Below are positions 14,911 through 23,557 of a DNA stretch of 52,028 nt, one piece after another. A model generated the notes under the pieces. The model searched no databases. It was not told where the DNA came from and saw only the letters and a program-made list of their open reading frames with translations. A program made the translations under genes and the position numbers. Origin of the DNA: Clostridia bacterium (GTDB taxonomy: Bacteria; Bacillota; Clostridia; Christensenellales; CAG-138); contig JAFSPW010000050.1 in assembly GCA_017451295.1 (NCBI GenBank), forward strand, positions 1-52,028, in the 5' to 3' direction. Every line of letters begins with the position of its first letter. The stretch's first letter is position 1.

Positions 14911-15665
14911 AGGGCCTCCGTAACAAGGGCAACGGGACAGTGATCGCTGCCATATACCTGGTCTAAAATCTGGCTGTCCTGGACCTTGTCCATGAGCCGG
15001 TCGCTGACCAGAAAATAGTCGATACGCCAGCCAGTGTTATTCTCCCTGGCATGGGCTCGATAGCTCCACCAGGAGTATCGATTCCGAGCCTCCGGGTACA
15101 GGCGGCGGAAGGTATCGGAAAACCCGGAGGATAGGAGTCGAGTCATCTTCGCCCGCTCCTCGTCGGTAAAGCCGGGGTTGTTCCGGTTGGTTTTGGGATT
15201 CTTTAAGTCGATTTCCTCATGGGCTACATTCATATCCCCGCATACGATAACGGGCTTTTTTGCATCAAGGCCCATCAGGTATTCCAAAAAGGCGTCCTCC
15301 CAAGCCATGCGGTAGCTAAGCCGCCTAAGTCCGTCCTGGGCGTTGGGGGTGTAGACCGTTACAAAATAGAAACCCGGATACTCCAGGGTGATGACCCGTC
15401 CCTCATGGTCATGTTCTTCCAGCCCTATGCCGAAGGTCACATTCAAGGGCGGTTCCTTCACGAACACGGCGGTGCCGGAGTAGCCCTTCTTCTCGGCGCT
15501 GTAGAAATATTGCTCATAGCCGGGCAGGGTAAAGGTCACCTGCTCCGGCTGGAGCTTGGTCTCCTGCAGGGCCAAAATGTCCGGCTGCTCTGTTGCGGCA
15601 AAGTCCAAAAAGCCCTTATTGATACAGGCCCTAAGGCCGTTTACATTCCACGAAATCAGTTTCAT
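14907..15665 (-). CDS. xth: Exodeoxyribonuclease III / AP endonuclease
   Basis: Base-excision repair nuclease (252 aa, same length as Bacillus ExoA) that cuts at abasic sites and removes 3' blocks. The N-terminus MKLISWNVNGLRA is canonical. Catalytic residues are visible: Glu in LQETKLQ, Asp/Asn in GDMNVAHEEID, and Asp-His in GSDHCPVA. The ATG at 15665 is chosen for this N-terminus; the frame is open further upstream but passes through the promoter. The -10 box ends only 6 bp before this ATG, so the mRNA may be nearly leaderless. First gene of a repair operon. Confidence 0.95.
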   Translation of the reverse strand: MKLISWNVNGLRACINKGFLDFAATEQPDILALQETKLQPEQVTFTLPGYEQYFYSAEKKGYSGTAVFVKEPPLNVTFGIGLEEHDHEGRVITLEYPGFYFVTVYTPNAQDGLRRLSYRMAWEDAFLEYLMGLDAKKPVIVCGDMNVAHEEIDLKNPKTNRNNPGFTDEERAKMTRLLSSGFSDTFRRLYPEARNRYSWWSYRAHARENNTGWRIDYFLVSDRLMDKVQDSQILDQVYGSDHCPVALVTEAL

Positions 15666-15671
15666 GACCAT

Positions 15672-15700
15672 AGTATAGCAGTTTTGCCACCTCTTGACAA
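15672..15700 (-). promoter_or_regulatory. Promoter of the xth-maf-uvrC-trpS operon
   Basis: Minus-strand TTGTCA (15700-15695) and TATACT (15677-15672) with a 17-bp spacer. The same two hexamers occur in front of the DUF4364-pcrA operon (51506-51534). Confidence 0.78.
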
Positions 15701-15751
15701 GAACGGACAGGCTGCCGCCAATGGTTTTTTGCGCAGATGGACCACAATCCC

Positions 15752-15780
15752 TTGCTATTTTTCGGACCCTGTGATACAAT
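15752..15780 (+). promoter_or_regulatory. Promoter of the serine hydrolase gene
   Basis: TTGCTA (15752-15757) and TACAAT (15775-15780) with a 17-bp spacer, 33 bp upstream of the start at 15813. It is divergent from the xth promoter. Confidence 0.72.
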
Positions 15781-15812
15781 ACCTAAGATTTCTACTGTGG
15801 AGGATTGTGGGA

Positions 15813-16754
15813 ATGAGCATCCAGCAAAAAGAACGCCGCTTCCCGTCGGCCACGGGGCTGTGCGATATCGTGTTCCGCCAGTGGATTCCCGAGGAGATTC
15901 GGGGCTGCGTGGTGCTGGTACACGGCATGTCCGAGTACATCGCTCGGTACGATGCCTTTGCTTCGTTTTTGGCTGAGAACGGGTTCCTGGTCTCGGGCCT
16001 GGATTTGCCCTCCCACGGCAAAAGCTGGAAGGAAGGCATGCCCCGGGGCTTCTTTGGCACCGAGGACGGCTGGGGGAAGACCCTGCTGGACATCCGGTCC
16101 CTGTGCGCTCTGGTGCGCCGGGAGAACCCGGCGGTGTCCGTGACCCTCTTTGGCCACAGCATGGGTTCCCTCCTTTCCCAGGACTATATTGCCCGGTATT
16201 GCAACGACTTTGATGCCGTGGTCCTCTGCGGCACCAGCGGCCCTAACCCGGCGGCCTTCTTTGGCAAGTTCCTGTGCCGCTTTGAAATAAAGAAGGGCCG
16301 GGGCATGGAGCCCAGTCCCAAGCTGGATAAACTGTGCTTCGGGGGCTTTGCCAAGAAGATTCCTAACGCCAAGACGCCCTTTGACTGGCTTTCCCGAGAG
16401 GAGCGCGTGGTCAAGGCCTATATGGAGGACCCTCTGTGCGGCTTCCCCTTCACCCCCTGGGGGTATTATGATTTGATGTGCGCCATGGGGCGCATTGCCA
16501 GCAAGAAGTGGGCTGCCAAGGTAAAGAACATGCCCATTCTGATTATTTCCGGGGATATGGACCCGGTGGGCGGCATGGGCAAAGGCGTCAAAAAGGTCCA
16601 TACGTTTTTGCTCCGCTCCCACCATGAAAAGGTCTGCTGCAAGCTGTACCCCGGTGCCCGTCATGAGATTCTCAACGAGACCAACCGGCAGGAGGTCTTC
16701 TCCGATGTCCTGCTGTTCTTGGAGACCGTGGCCGCAGGAGGGGAACTGGAATGA
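15813..16754 (+). CDS. Alpha/beta hydrolase, monoacylglycerol lipase/S33-like
   Basis: Cytoplasmic serine hydrolase (313 aa) of the lysophospholipase/monoacylglycerol-lipase type. The oxyanion region is VLVHGMSEY, the nucleophile elbow is GHSMGS, and the likely acid and histidine are in SGDMDPVGG and GARHEILN. No signal peptide is seen. The ATG at 15813 is chosen because GGAGG lies 9 nt upstream and a promoter sits before it; the frame is open from 15219 but that part is antisense to xth. It overlaps the next gene by 4 bp. Substrate is not predictable; a lipid ester is the family norm. Confidence 0.9.
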   Translation: MSIQQKERRFPSATGLCDIVFRQWIPEEIRGCVVLVHGMSEYIARYDAFASFLAENGFLVSGLDLPSHGKSWKEGMPRGFFGTEDGWGKTLLDIRSLCALVRRENPAVSVTLFGHSMGSLLSQDYIARYCNDFDAVVLCGTSGPNPAAFFGKFLCRFEIKKGRGMEPSPKLDKLCFGGFAKKIPNAKTPFDWLSREERVVKAYMEDPLCGFPFTPWGYYDLMCAMGRIASKKWAAKVKNMPILIISGDMDPVGGMGKGVKKVHTFLLRSHHEKVCCKLYPGARHEILNETNRQEVFSDVLLFLETVAAGGELE

Positions 16755-17422
16755 GCGTGCTGGTGTTCTCTGATGCCCAGACCACCGCTACGGCGGCTGC
16801 CACATTGGTGGCGGCACAGATTATCCAAAAGCCAGGCACGGTGCTGGGGCTGGATGGAACAAAGAGCCTACAGCCGGTGTATAAGTCCCTGAAGGCTATG
16901 ACGGCCAACGGTCTCTTAAATTGGCGCAAGGCTACATTGGTTCAGCTGACGGAGCTGGTTCGGGACGATGGAAGTCAGCCCATTCGGGGGCACATGGACG
17001 AGGCGCTCTATGGAGGCCTTTCCCTTGGGGAGGGGCAGCTGCTGATTCCCTATGGCGCCCCGGGGAAGTGGGCGGAATGCTGCCGTCGCTTTGAGAATGA
17101 TATTTTGGACCGGGGCGGCATGGATATGCTGCTGACAACGGTTCGCCCCGATGGGAGTCTGCTCTTTAACGGCACCCAGGAGGATATGGCGCCCATCACC
17201 CATGTGGAGATGTGGGAGGGGGAGAAGACCATTACTGCCGGGCTCTCCACCTTGATGGCGGCCAGGCAGCTGGTGGTGGTTATGACCGGGGCAGAGATGG
17301 CGGAGGCGGCCAGGGAGGCCATTCAAGGCACCGTCAGCACCCGGGTGCCCGCCAGTTTATTGCAATTACACGGGTCGGCTGTGTTCCTGCTGGATGAAGC
17401 AGCCGCTGCGTTATTGGTATAG
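16751..17422 (+). CDS. Degenerate glucosamine-6-phosphate deaminase-like protein
   Basis: A 223-aa protein with the fold pattern of the NagB/6-phosphogluconolactonase family: VLGLDGTKSLQPVYKSL matches the phosphate-binding VLGLPTGGTP region, GGMDMLL and PDGSLLFNGTQ match the catalytic GNDGHIAFNEP loop, and a TAGLSTLM...LLQLHGSA tail matches the C-terminal part. Key catalytic positions differ: the NMDEY stretch reads QLTEL, the catalytic His of DGH is Ser, and the Glu of FNEP is Gly. It is therefore probably not an active deaminase. It is translationally coupled to the hydrolase upstream. It may be a sugar-phosphate binding protein. Confidence 0.72.
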   Translation: MSVLVFSDAQTTATAAATLVAAQIIQKPGTVLGLDGTKSLQPVYKSLKAMTANGLLNWRKATLVQLTELVRDDGSQPIRGHMDEALYGGLSLGEGQLLIPYGAPGKWAECCRRFENDILDRGGMDMLLTTVRPDGSLLFNGTQEDMAPITHVEMWEGEKTITAGLSTLMAARQLVVVMTGAEMAEAAREAIQGTVSTRVPASLLQLHGSAVFLLDEAAAALLV

Positions 17423-17451
17423 TTTATCGGTAAAATCATAGGAGGTTATTT

Positions 17452-18198
17452 ATGTCCGGACATTCCAAATGGGCAAACATCAAGAACAAGAAGGAAAAGA
17501 CCGATGCCGCTCGCGGCAAGATTTTCACAAAAATCGGTCGTGAAATCGTGATTGCCGTGAAAGAGGGCGGCGGCGCCGACCCGGCCAACAACAGTAAGCT
17601 GCGGGACGTCATCGCCAAGGCCAAGGCAGCCAACATGCCCAACGATAACATCAATCGCTCCATCAAGAAGGCGGCCGGGGAAGCCGGTTCCGTGAACTAT
17701 GAGGAGATTACCTACGAAGGATACGGTCCGGGCAACCTGGCGGTGTATGTAGAAATCGTCACCGACAACCGGAACCGCATCGCCGCCGAAATGCGGCACA
17801 TCTTCTCCAAGGCCGGCGGCAACCTGGGCGCTACCGGTTCCGTGGCCTGGATGTTCGATAAGAAGGGCCAGATTATCATCGAGCGCACGCCGGAGCTGGA
17901 CGAGGACGAGGTGATGATGGAAGCCCTGGATGCCGGTGCCGAAGACTTCGTGCCCCAGGAGGATGTGTTCGAAGTGTACACGGCGCCCACGGAGTTTTCC
18001 GCCGTGCGGGAGGCATTGGAGAATAAGGGCTATTCCTTCCTGAAGGCGGAGATTGCCATGATTCCCCAGAACACCGTTGACATCAACGACCCGGAGACCG
18101 TGGAGAAGGTGAATCGGTTCCTCGATAACCTGGAGGACAACGACGACGTGCAGGAAGTCTATCACAATGGCAACCTGCCGGAGGATGAGGAGGAGTAA
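17452..18198 (+). CDS. yebC: YebC/PmpR-family protein (DUF28)
   Basis: A 248-aa member of the TACO1/YebC family. The N-terminus [19 protein letters not shown] is diagnostic, followed by [18 protein letters not shown] and the acidic second and third domains. The family was long called a transcriptional regulator; more recent work links members to ribosomes and translation of proline-rich stretches. A strong AGGAGG ribosome-binding site lies 6 nt upstream of ATG 17452. Its gap to the preceding gene is 29 bp, with no clear terminator between. Confidence 0.95.
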   Translation: MSGHSKWANIKNKKEKTDAARGKIFTKIGREIVIAVKEGGGADPANNSKLRDVIAKAKAANMPNDNINRSIKKAAGEAGSVNYEEITYEGYGPGNLAVYVEIVTDNRNRIAAEMRHIFSKAGGNLGATGSVAWMFDKKGQIIIERTPELDEDEVMMEALDAGAEDFVPQEDVFEVYTAPTEFSAVREALENKGYSFLKAEIAMIPQNTVDINDPETVEKVNRFLDNLEDNDDVQEVYHNGNLPEDEEE

Positions 18199-18254
18199 TA
18201 TCCTTTGTCGTCCGGCGTAAAGTTTTTTAGAACCTAAGGGAAAGGAGACACAGT

Positions 18255-18611
18255 ATGACGATGGAGAGCAAGAACGAGCTGGGCAAAATCTCTGTGGCCG
18301 AGGATCTGGTGTCCGTGGTGGCCGGGTATGCAGCGGTAGAGAGCTATGGTATCGTCGGCATGTGCGCCAAGCGCACCGGGGACACCTTGGCCGAGCTTTT
18401 GGGTCGCGACAGCCTGAAAAAGGGCATCCGGGTCACCACCGTGGAGGAAAACAAGGTGGATATCGACTTGTATGTCATTTTGCAGTACGGGGTGTCTTTG
18501 CCCACTGTGGCTTCCAACTGCAAGAGCAATGTGAAATATAGGGTAGAGGATTTGACCGGCGTAGGCGTGAACAACGTCAATATACATGTGGAAGGAATCC
18601 GCGTCGTCTAA
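18255..18611 (+). CDS. Asp23/Gls24 family protein (YloU-like)
   Basis: A 118-aa protein with the Asp23/Gls24 fold: N-terminal GKISVAEDLVSVVAGYAA, central RVTTVEENKVDIDLYVILQ and a C-terminal VNNVNIHVEGIRV strand. Members are abundant cytoplasmic or membrane-associated proteins tied to cell-envelope stress. It stands directly upstream of fakA, the same arrangement as yloU-yloV in Bacillus, which supports the assignment. An AAAGGAG ribosome-binding site precedes ATG 18255. Confidence 0.93.
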   Translation: MTMESKNELGKISVAEDLVSVVAGYAAVESYGIVGMCAKRTGDTLAELLGRDSLKKGIRVTTVEENKVDIDLYVILQYGVSLPTVASNCKSNVKYRVEDLTGVGVNNVNIHVEGIRVV

Positions 18612-18635
18612 AACGGCTGCGGGAGGGATAGAATC

Positions 18636-20288
18636 TTGATTACTGAAACCATAGACGGCGTGCTGCTGCGGGACATGTTCCTGTGCGGTGCTGCGCTGCT
18701 GGAGAAGAATAGGGCCCTGGTGGACTCTTTGAACGTGTTCCCCGTGCCCGATGGGGACACGGGCACCAACATGTCCATGACCATGCAGGGAGCTGTGAAG
18801 GAGCTTCGCAGTCTCCCGGAAACCGCTACCGTGGAGGAGGTCATGGCCAAGGTCTCCGGCGGCGCTCTGCGCAGCGCCCGGGGCAATTCCGGCGTTATCC
18901 TGTCCCAGCTGTTCCGCGGGTTCTATAAGGCCGCCAAGGGCTGCGAGGAGCTGGATGCCGAGAAGCTGGCCCAGGCCCTGACCCAGGGTACCAAGTCCGC
19001 CTACAAAGCCGTGATGAAGCCCAAGGAGGGCACCATCCTCACCGTATCTCGGATGATTTCTGAGGCTACGGAGCAGGCTTTGGAAGAAAACCCGGACATG
19101 AGCTGCATCACACTCATGCTTCTGGTGCTCCAGAAGGGGGAGGAGGCTTTGAAGCTGACCCCTGATTTGCTGCCCGTTTTGAAGGAAGCGGGGGTGGTGG
19201 ACTCCGGCGGCAAGGGCTTGATGTTCATCTATACCGGCTTTATGAAAGCCCTGAATGGAGAGACGGATATCGCCCAGGAGACGGAGGAGGAGCCGGCTCC
19301 GGCAGAGAAGGAGCCGGAAGGCGCCAGCCTGGACATGAGCCCGGAGGATATCGTCTTTGGCTACTGCACGGAGTTCTTCATCGTTCATCTTCGTGAAGGG
19401 TTCGAGGAAAAGGATTTTGACCAGTTCCGCGCTCACTTAGAGAAGGTGGGGGATTCCGTTGTGGCCGCTTTTGACGGTGAGACGGTAAAGATTCATGTTC
19501 ACACCAACTGCCCCGGCAAGGTGTTGCAGATGGCCCTGCACTATGGAGAGCTCGATCGGGTGAAGATTGAGAACATGCGGGAGCAGAATCGGCAGCTGCA
19601 GCTGAACCGGAAGCAAAACGAGAAGGAGTTTGCCCTCATCTCCGTCAGCACCGGCAAGGGCATCAACGAGGTGTTTACTGCCCTTTCCACGGACAGAATC
19701 ATCTCCGGCGGTCAGACCATGAATCCCAGCATCGACAGCATCGTCAATGCGGTGCGCCAGGTGAACGCCCGGAACGTGTTCATCCTGCCCAACAACAGCA
19801 ACATCATTCTGGCAGCCACCCAGGCTTCCGTGCTCTGCAACTGTCATGTGGAAGTACTGCCCACCAAAACCATTCCCCAGGGGATTGCGGCGGCTATGGC
19901 CTTCAACCCGGAGGAGTCCCTTGAGACCAATCTGCAGAACATGACCGATGCCTTCCATGAGGTTATCTCCGGCTCCGTCACCTTCGCTGTCCGGGAGACC
20001 CAGATAAACGGCAAGCAGATTCATGAAGGAGACTTCATCGGCATGCTGGATGGGGATTTGACCACCGTGGATGTGGACGCAGACGAAGCGGCCTTTGCCC
20101 TGGTGGAGAGCATGATCGAGAAGCTCGGGGAAGAGGAATGCTCCGTGGCCATCTACTTTGGCCAGGATGTGGAGGAGGCTCGGGCGGATGCCTTGGCTCA
20201 GCGGCTGGCGGAGAAGTACCCCGAAGCAGAGTTCATGACCCGCAGCGGCGGACAACCTCTGTACAGCTATTACTTCTCCGTAATCTAA
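18636..20288 (+). CDS. fakA: Fatty acid kinase subunit A (DhaK/DhaL-like, YloV)
   Basis: ATP-binding subunit of fatty acid kinase (550 aa; Bacillus YloV is similar in length), which phosphorylates exogenous fatty acids presented by a FakB partner for use in phospholipid synthesis. The N-terminal DhaL-like domain has NVFPVPDGDTGTNMSMTM and GGALRSARGNSG, followed by a middle domain and a C-terminal region with LPNNSNI. Acidic Glu/Pro linker near residue 215-230. The start is TTG at 18636, supported by GGAGGG 8 nt upstream. No fakB is in this window. Confidence 0.93.
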   Translation: MITETIDGVLLRDMFLCGAALLEKNRALVDSLNVFPVPDGDTGTNMSMTMQGAVKELRSLPETATVEEVMAKVSGGALRSARGNSGVILSQLFRGFYKAAKGCEELDAEKLAQALTQGTKSAYKAVMKPKEGTILTVSRMISEATEQALEENPDMSCITLMLLVLQKGEEALKLTPDLLPVLKEAGVVDSGGKGLMFIYTGFMKALNGETDIAQETEEEPAPAEKEPEGASLDMSPEDIVFGYCTEFFIVHLREGFEEKDFDQFRAHLEKVGDSVVAAFDGETVKIHVHTNCPGKVLQMALHYGELDRVKIENMREQNRQLQLNRKQNEKEFALISVSTGKGINEVFTALSTDRIISGGQTMNPSIDSIVNAVRQVNARNVFILPNNSNIILAATQASVLCNCHVEVLPTKTIPQGIAAAMAFNPEESLETNLQNMTDAFHEVISGSVTFAVRETQINGKQIHEGDFIGMLDGDLTTVDVDADEAAFALVESMIEKLGEEECSVAIYFGQDVEEARADALAQRLAEKYPEAEFMTRSGGQPLYSYYFSVI

Positions 20289-20303
20289 CCCTGATACGAT
20301 ACC

Positions 20304-20329
20304 AAAGCCGCAGACCTGCGGCTTTTTTT
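20304..20329 (+). terminator. Intrinsic terminator between fakA and recG
   Basis: AAAGCCGCA (20304-20312) pairs with TGCGGCTTT (20317-20325) around GACC, and the U-tract continues to 20329. The recG start codon is 5 bp beyond it. Confidence 0.88.
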
Positions 20330-20333
20330 CAAG

Positions 20334-22331
20334 ATGGAGCTTTCTGAGGTAAAGGGCATCGGCCCCAAAAGAATAGAAGCGCTGCATCAGGCAGGCATCT
20401 TTGCCCTGTCTGATTTGCTTGCCTGGTACCCCACCGGATACCTGGACTATTCCGCCTGCTCCTTTGCTGTAGATTTGCAGGACGGGGAGACCGCCTCCGT
20501 CCAGGTGAAGATTAGCTCCCAACCCGGTTATTATGCCAGAAAAGGTCTCACCACCGTCACCGTATATGGCAAGGATCCCGCTGGCAAAACGGTGGCCCTG
20601 CGGTTTTTCAACCAGCCCTATCGGGCCAAAAGCTTTCAAGTTGGTGAGACCTATATCGCCTCCGGTCGGGTCCACAGAGGGGAAAAGGGAGCGCCGGCGC
20701 TTATGAATCCGGTCATCTCCCGTGAGCTTCGGGGGATTGTACCTGTCTACACCCTGCCGGAGGGCATGACCCAAAGCGTGTGGCGTGCCGCCATGGAGGC
20801 GTCCCTTCAGAACACGGTCATAGACGAGACACTGCCGGAAGGGCTGATAAAAAAGCATACCTTGCTGCCAAGAAGGGAGACCCTTTTTCAGCTCCATTTT
20901 CCCCAGGACAGGGAGAAATTAGAGGAGGCCCTTCGCCGCCGAAACTATGAGCTAGCTCTGCTGTATTTCTTAGCCACCCATGCGCTACAGGAGGAGCGGG
21001 GAAGAAAGAAGGGCATCGCCTTTTCGGCGCCTCTTGCCTTGCCGGAATATTTGGCAAAGCTGCCCTTTACCCCCACTGAGGCCCAACTGCGGGTGCTCAA
21101 AGAGATAGCCCGGGATATGGCGGAGCCTAAGCCCATGAACCGACTGGTGGAGGGGGACGTGGGCTCGGGCAAAACTGCCGTTGCCCTCTTTACACTCTAT
21201 GCTGCAGCCAAAGACGGGTATCAGGGGGTCATCATGGCTCCTACGGAGATATTGGCCCGTCAGCATTTTGAGACCCTAAAAACCGTCTTCGGCTCCCGCT
21301 GCGGCTTGCTGTTGGGCAGCAGCACCCCGGCAGAGAAGCGGGCGGCTTTGGAAAAGCTTTCCTCCGGAGAGTGGCAAGCGGTGACGGGCACACATGCCCT
21401 GTTTTCAAAGAGTGTGCGGTTTCATCGTTTGGGCCTTGTGGTGACGGACGAACAGCACCGTTTCGGCGTGGCTCAACGAGCCGCCATGGAGCATAAGGGC
21501 CTTCGCCCCGACGTGCTGGTCATGAGCGCCACACCCATACCCCGGACCCTGGCTTTGATTCTCTTTGGGGACTTGGACCTGTCCGTCATCGACCAGATGC
21601 CCGCAGGCCGCAAACCAATTCTGACCCACCTGGTGGGTCAACAAAAGCGAAAGGATATGTACCGGTATCTGGGGAAGCTGGCACGCCAGGGCCAGCAAAG
21701 TTATGTAGTCTGCCCCCTGATAGAAAAGACGGAGGGGCTGGAGGGCCTTTCCGTAGACGAGGTATATGAGGAGGTCGCCGCTCTCGTTGGCTCTGTCCGA
21801 GTGGAGAAGCTTCACGGCCGCATGTCCGAGGGGGAGAAGCAGGCCGTCATGGACAGGTTCTATGGGGGGCAAACCTCCATCCTAATATCCACCACGGTCA
21901 TAGAGGTAGGGGTCCATGTGCCCAAGGCGACCAGCATGGTCATCGAAGGAGCGGAGCGCTTCGGCCTCTCCGCCATGCACCAGCTCAGGGGCCGGGTAGG
22001 CAGAGGAGAGGACCAGGCTCATTGCTATCTGGTGGTCTATGAGCAGAAGAAAACCGCCATGGAACGGGTGCAGGCTATGCTGCAAACTGCCGACGGTTTT
22101 GCCATTGCTCAAAGAGACTTGCAGCTGCGAGGCGCCGGAGATTTGATGGGGCTTCGTCAGGCGGGGGAGGAGCGGGAGCAGAGCTTTCTGAAGGATTGCC
22201 CCTTGCCTCTTCTGGAGACTGCTGCTCAGGATGCAAGGGAGGTTTGGAACCTGCCCACGGTGGAGAACAATACCCTTGTCGATCTTGCTGTACGCCGTTT
22301 CGGCACTATGGAGAATATTGCGCTGAACTGA
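20334..22331 (+). CDS. recG: ATP-dependent DNA helicase RecG
   Basis: Branch-migration helicase (665 aa) that remodels stalled replication forks and Holliday junctions. The N-terminal part starts at VKGIGPKRIEAL and contains the wedge/OB domain; helicase motifs follow: Walker A EGDVGSGKTAVA, motif II TDEQHRFG, SATPIPRTLA, and motif VI QLRGRVGRG, then the RecG C-terminal region. Length is close to the usual 680. The ATG at 20334 aligns with the family N-terminus, but there is no Shine-Dalgarno: the upstream terminator's U-tract abuts it. In Bacillus recG also lies near yloU-yloV. Confidence 0.96.
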   Translation: MELSEVKGIGPKRIEALHQAGIFALSDLLAWYPTGYLDYSACSFAVDLQDGETASVQVKISSQPGYYARKGLTTVTVYGKDPAGKTVALRFFNQPYRAKSFQVGETYIASGRVHRGEKGAPALMNPVISRELRGIVPVYTLPEGMTQSVWRAAMEASLQNTVIDETLPEGLIKKHTLLPRRETLFQLHFPQDREKLEEALRRRNYELALLYFLATHALQEERGRKKGIAFSAPLALPEYLAKLPFTPTEAQLRVLKEIARDMAEPKPMNRLVEGDVGSGKTAVALFTLYAAAKDGYQGVIMAPTEILARQHFETLKTVFGSRCGLLLGSSTPAEKRAALEKLSSGEWQAVTGTHALFSKSVRFHRLGLVVTDEQHRFGVAQRAAMEHKGLRPDVLVMSATPIPRTLALILFGDLDLSVIDQMPAGRKPILTHLVGQQKRKDMYRYLGKLARQGQQSYVVCPLIEKTEGLEGLSVDEVYEEVAALVGSVRVEKLHGRMSEGEKQAVMDRFYGGQTSILISTTVIEVGVHVPKATSMVIEGAERFGLSAMHQLRGRVGRGEDQAHCYLVVYEQKKTAMERVQAMLQTADGFAIAQRDLQLRGAGDLMGLRQAGEEREQSFLKDCPLPLLETAAQDAREVWNLPTVENNTLVDLAVRRFGTMENIALN

Positions 22332-22360
22332 AAAAGGATCGCCCCATGGACGGTCCTTTT
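22332..22360 (+). terminator. Terminator after recG
   Basis: AAAAGGATCG (22332-22341) pairs with CGGTCCTTTT (22351-22360), one wobble, 9-nt loop. It starts right after the recG stop; the U-tract is part of the stem. Confidence 0.72.
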
Positions 22361-22412
22361 ACAGTGCCATCTATATGTATCATGGGGCCGGTCGAGCAGC
22401 CCATGTTGTTTT

Positions 22413-22432
22413 TGCGTATAGCTGTATACGCA
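22413..22432. repeat. Perfect 8-bp inverted repeat
   Basis: TGCGTATA (22413-22420) and TATACGCA (22425-22432) flank a GCTG loop, between the 3' ends of recG and the spore protein gene. It has no T-run on its downstream side for either strand, so it is not a standard terminator. Confidence 0.6.
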
Positions 22433-22444
22433 GGATTGCTTGGG

Positions 22445-22636
22445 TTAGTGCATGTTCTTCTCGGCGTATTCGATCATCCGCTTCACCATCTCGCCGCCGA
22501 TGCTGCCGGCGTCACGGGAAGTCAGATCGCCGTTGTAACCCTGCTTGAGGTTGATGTTCAGGGAAGAAGCGACTTCAGACTTGAAGTTGCTGAGCTTGTC
22601 CTGGTTCTCAGGAACCATAGAGCTGTTTCGTGCCAT
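22445..22636 (-). CDS. Alpha/beta-type small acid-soluble spore protein
   Basis: A 63-aa SASP, which coats and protects spore DNA against UV and heat and is degraded at germination. It carries the family features: FKSEVASSLNI with the germination-protease cleavage context (Glu-Val-Ala), YNGDLTSRDAGSIGGEMVKRMIEYAE. The ribosome-binding site AAAGGAGG precedes ATG 22636. A CATAAAA stretch (minus strand, 22699-22693) faintly resembles a sigma-G -10 box but I see no convincing -35. This gene is the best evidence that the host forms endospores. Confidence 0.95.
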   Translation of the reverse strand: MARNSSMVPENQDKLSNFKSEVASSLNINLKQGYNGDLTSRDAGSIGGEMVKRMIEYAEKNMH

Positions 22637-22766
22637 TTACGTTTCACCTCCTTTGCTTTTGTTTACGCCCTTACTTTTCCCCGGAGCAAAAGTTTTATGA
22701 CTGGAATTTTTTGTATCCTATAAATGCAACAGAATTGTAATATTTCCGGGCATTCTGTTCACATAC

Positions 22767-22795
22767 TGGACAAAACTCTGCTTTCGTGCTAAAAT
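22767..22795 (+). promoter_or_regulatory. Promoter of the two-component/htrA/mutS2 cluster
   Basis: TGGACA (22767-22772) and TAAAAT (22790-22795) with a 17-bp spacer, about 60 bp upstream of the response regulator start. Confidence 0.75.
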
Positions 22796-22856
22796 GACAT
22801 ATCTAAAAATATGCCGCACTCTGCTGTATTGAAAGACAGATACCCAAGGAGGAGTT

Positions 22857-23543
22857 ATGGACACCAACACCATTCTCGTTATCGATGACGATAGGAACAT
22901 CCTTTCCATCATCGAACTATATTTAAAAAAGGCCGGGTTCAACGTGGTCACCTGCACCACGGGGTACGATGCCTTAGGGGTCTTCCACTCCGTCCGACCC
23001 ACCCTGGTGGTGTTGGATGTGATGCTACCCGGCAAGGACGGTTGGGCCATTCTCCACGACATTCGCCAGGAGGCTTCTACTCCCGTCATCATGCTGACGG
23101 CCAAGGGGGACACGGGGGAACGGGTCCGTGGCCTGGAGCTGGGGGCTGATGACTATATTGCCAAGCCCTTCGACAGCAACGAGCTCATCGCCCGTATCAA
23201 AGCGGTTCTTCGCCGCAGCGCCCCGGTGACGGAGCAGGAAAAGGCCATCGTACTGCCGGATCTGTCCATCTCTTTGGAGAACTACTCCGTGGTGCTCGAC
23301 GGGGTTCAGCTGGAGATGCCGCCTAAGGAAATCGAGCTGTTGTACTTCCTCGCTTCCCATGCAGGAAAGGTTTTCACCCGGGAACAGCTGCTGGAGCAGG
23401 TCTGGGGATTCGACTTTTTCGGGGACTCCCGCACCGTGGACGTGCATGTAAAGCGCATTCGGGAGAAGCTGGGGGAGCGGCCCTCCTGGCAGTTGAAAAC
23501 CGTCTGGGGCGTGGGCTATAAGTTCGAAATACACAACAGCTGA
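22857..23543 (+). CDS. OmpR/PhoB-family response regulator
   Basis: DNA-binding response regulator (228 aa). The receiver domain (1-120) has the acidic pocket IDDD (9-12), the phosphorylated Asp54 in VLDVMLPG, Thr in MLTAK and Lys in AKPF. The C-terminal winged helix (about 130-228) ends with RTVDVHVKRIREKLG and GVGYKFE. An AAGGAGG ribosome-binding site precedes ATG 22857. The cognate kinase gene follows after 14 bp. Targets are not visible; the linked htrA suggests an envelope-stress or cell-wall role, as for PhoP/WalR relatives. Confidence 0.96.
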   Translation: MDTNTILVIDDDRNILSIIELYLKKAGFNVVTCTTGYDALGVFHSVRPTLVVLDVMLPGKDGWAILHDIRQEASTPVIMLTAKGDTGERVRGLELGADDYIAKPFDSNELIARIKAVLRRSAPVTEQEKAIVLPDLSISLENYSVVLDGVQLEMPPKEIELLYFLASHAGKVFTREQLLEQVWGFDFFGDSRTVDVHVKRIREKLGERPSWQLKTVWGVGYKFEIHNS

Positions 23544-23557
23544 GGACCCATTTTTCC

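Noticed and set aside
15219..15812. 198-codon N-terminal extension of the serine hydrolase frame
   Set aside because: It is antisense to xth, and the true start at 15813 has a good ribosome-binding site and promoter.
19437..20897. 486-codon minus-strand frame across fakA and recG
   Set aside because: Antisense to two well-supported genes, no recognisable motif, and it crosses the fakA-recG terminator.
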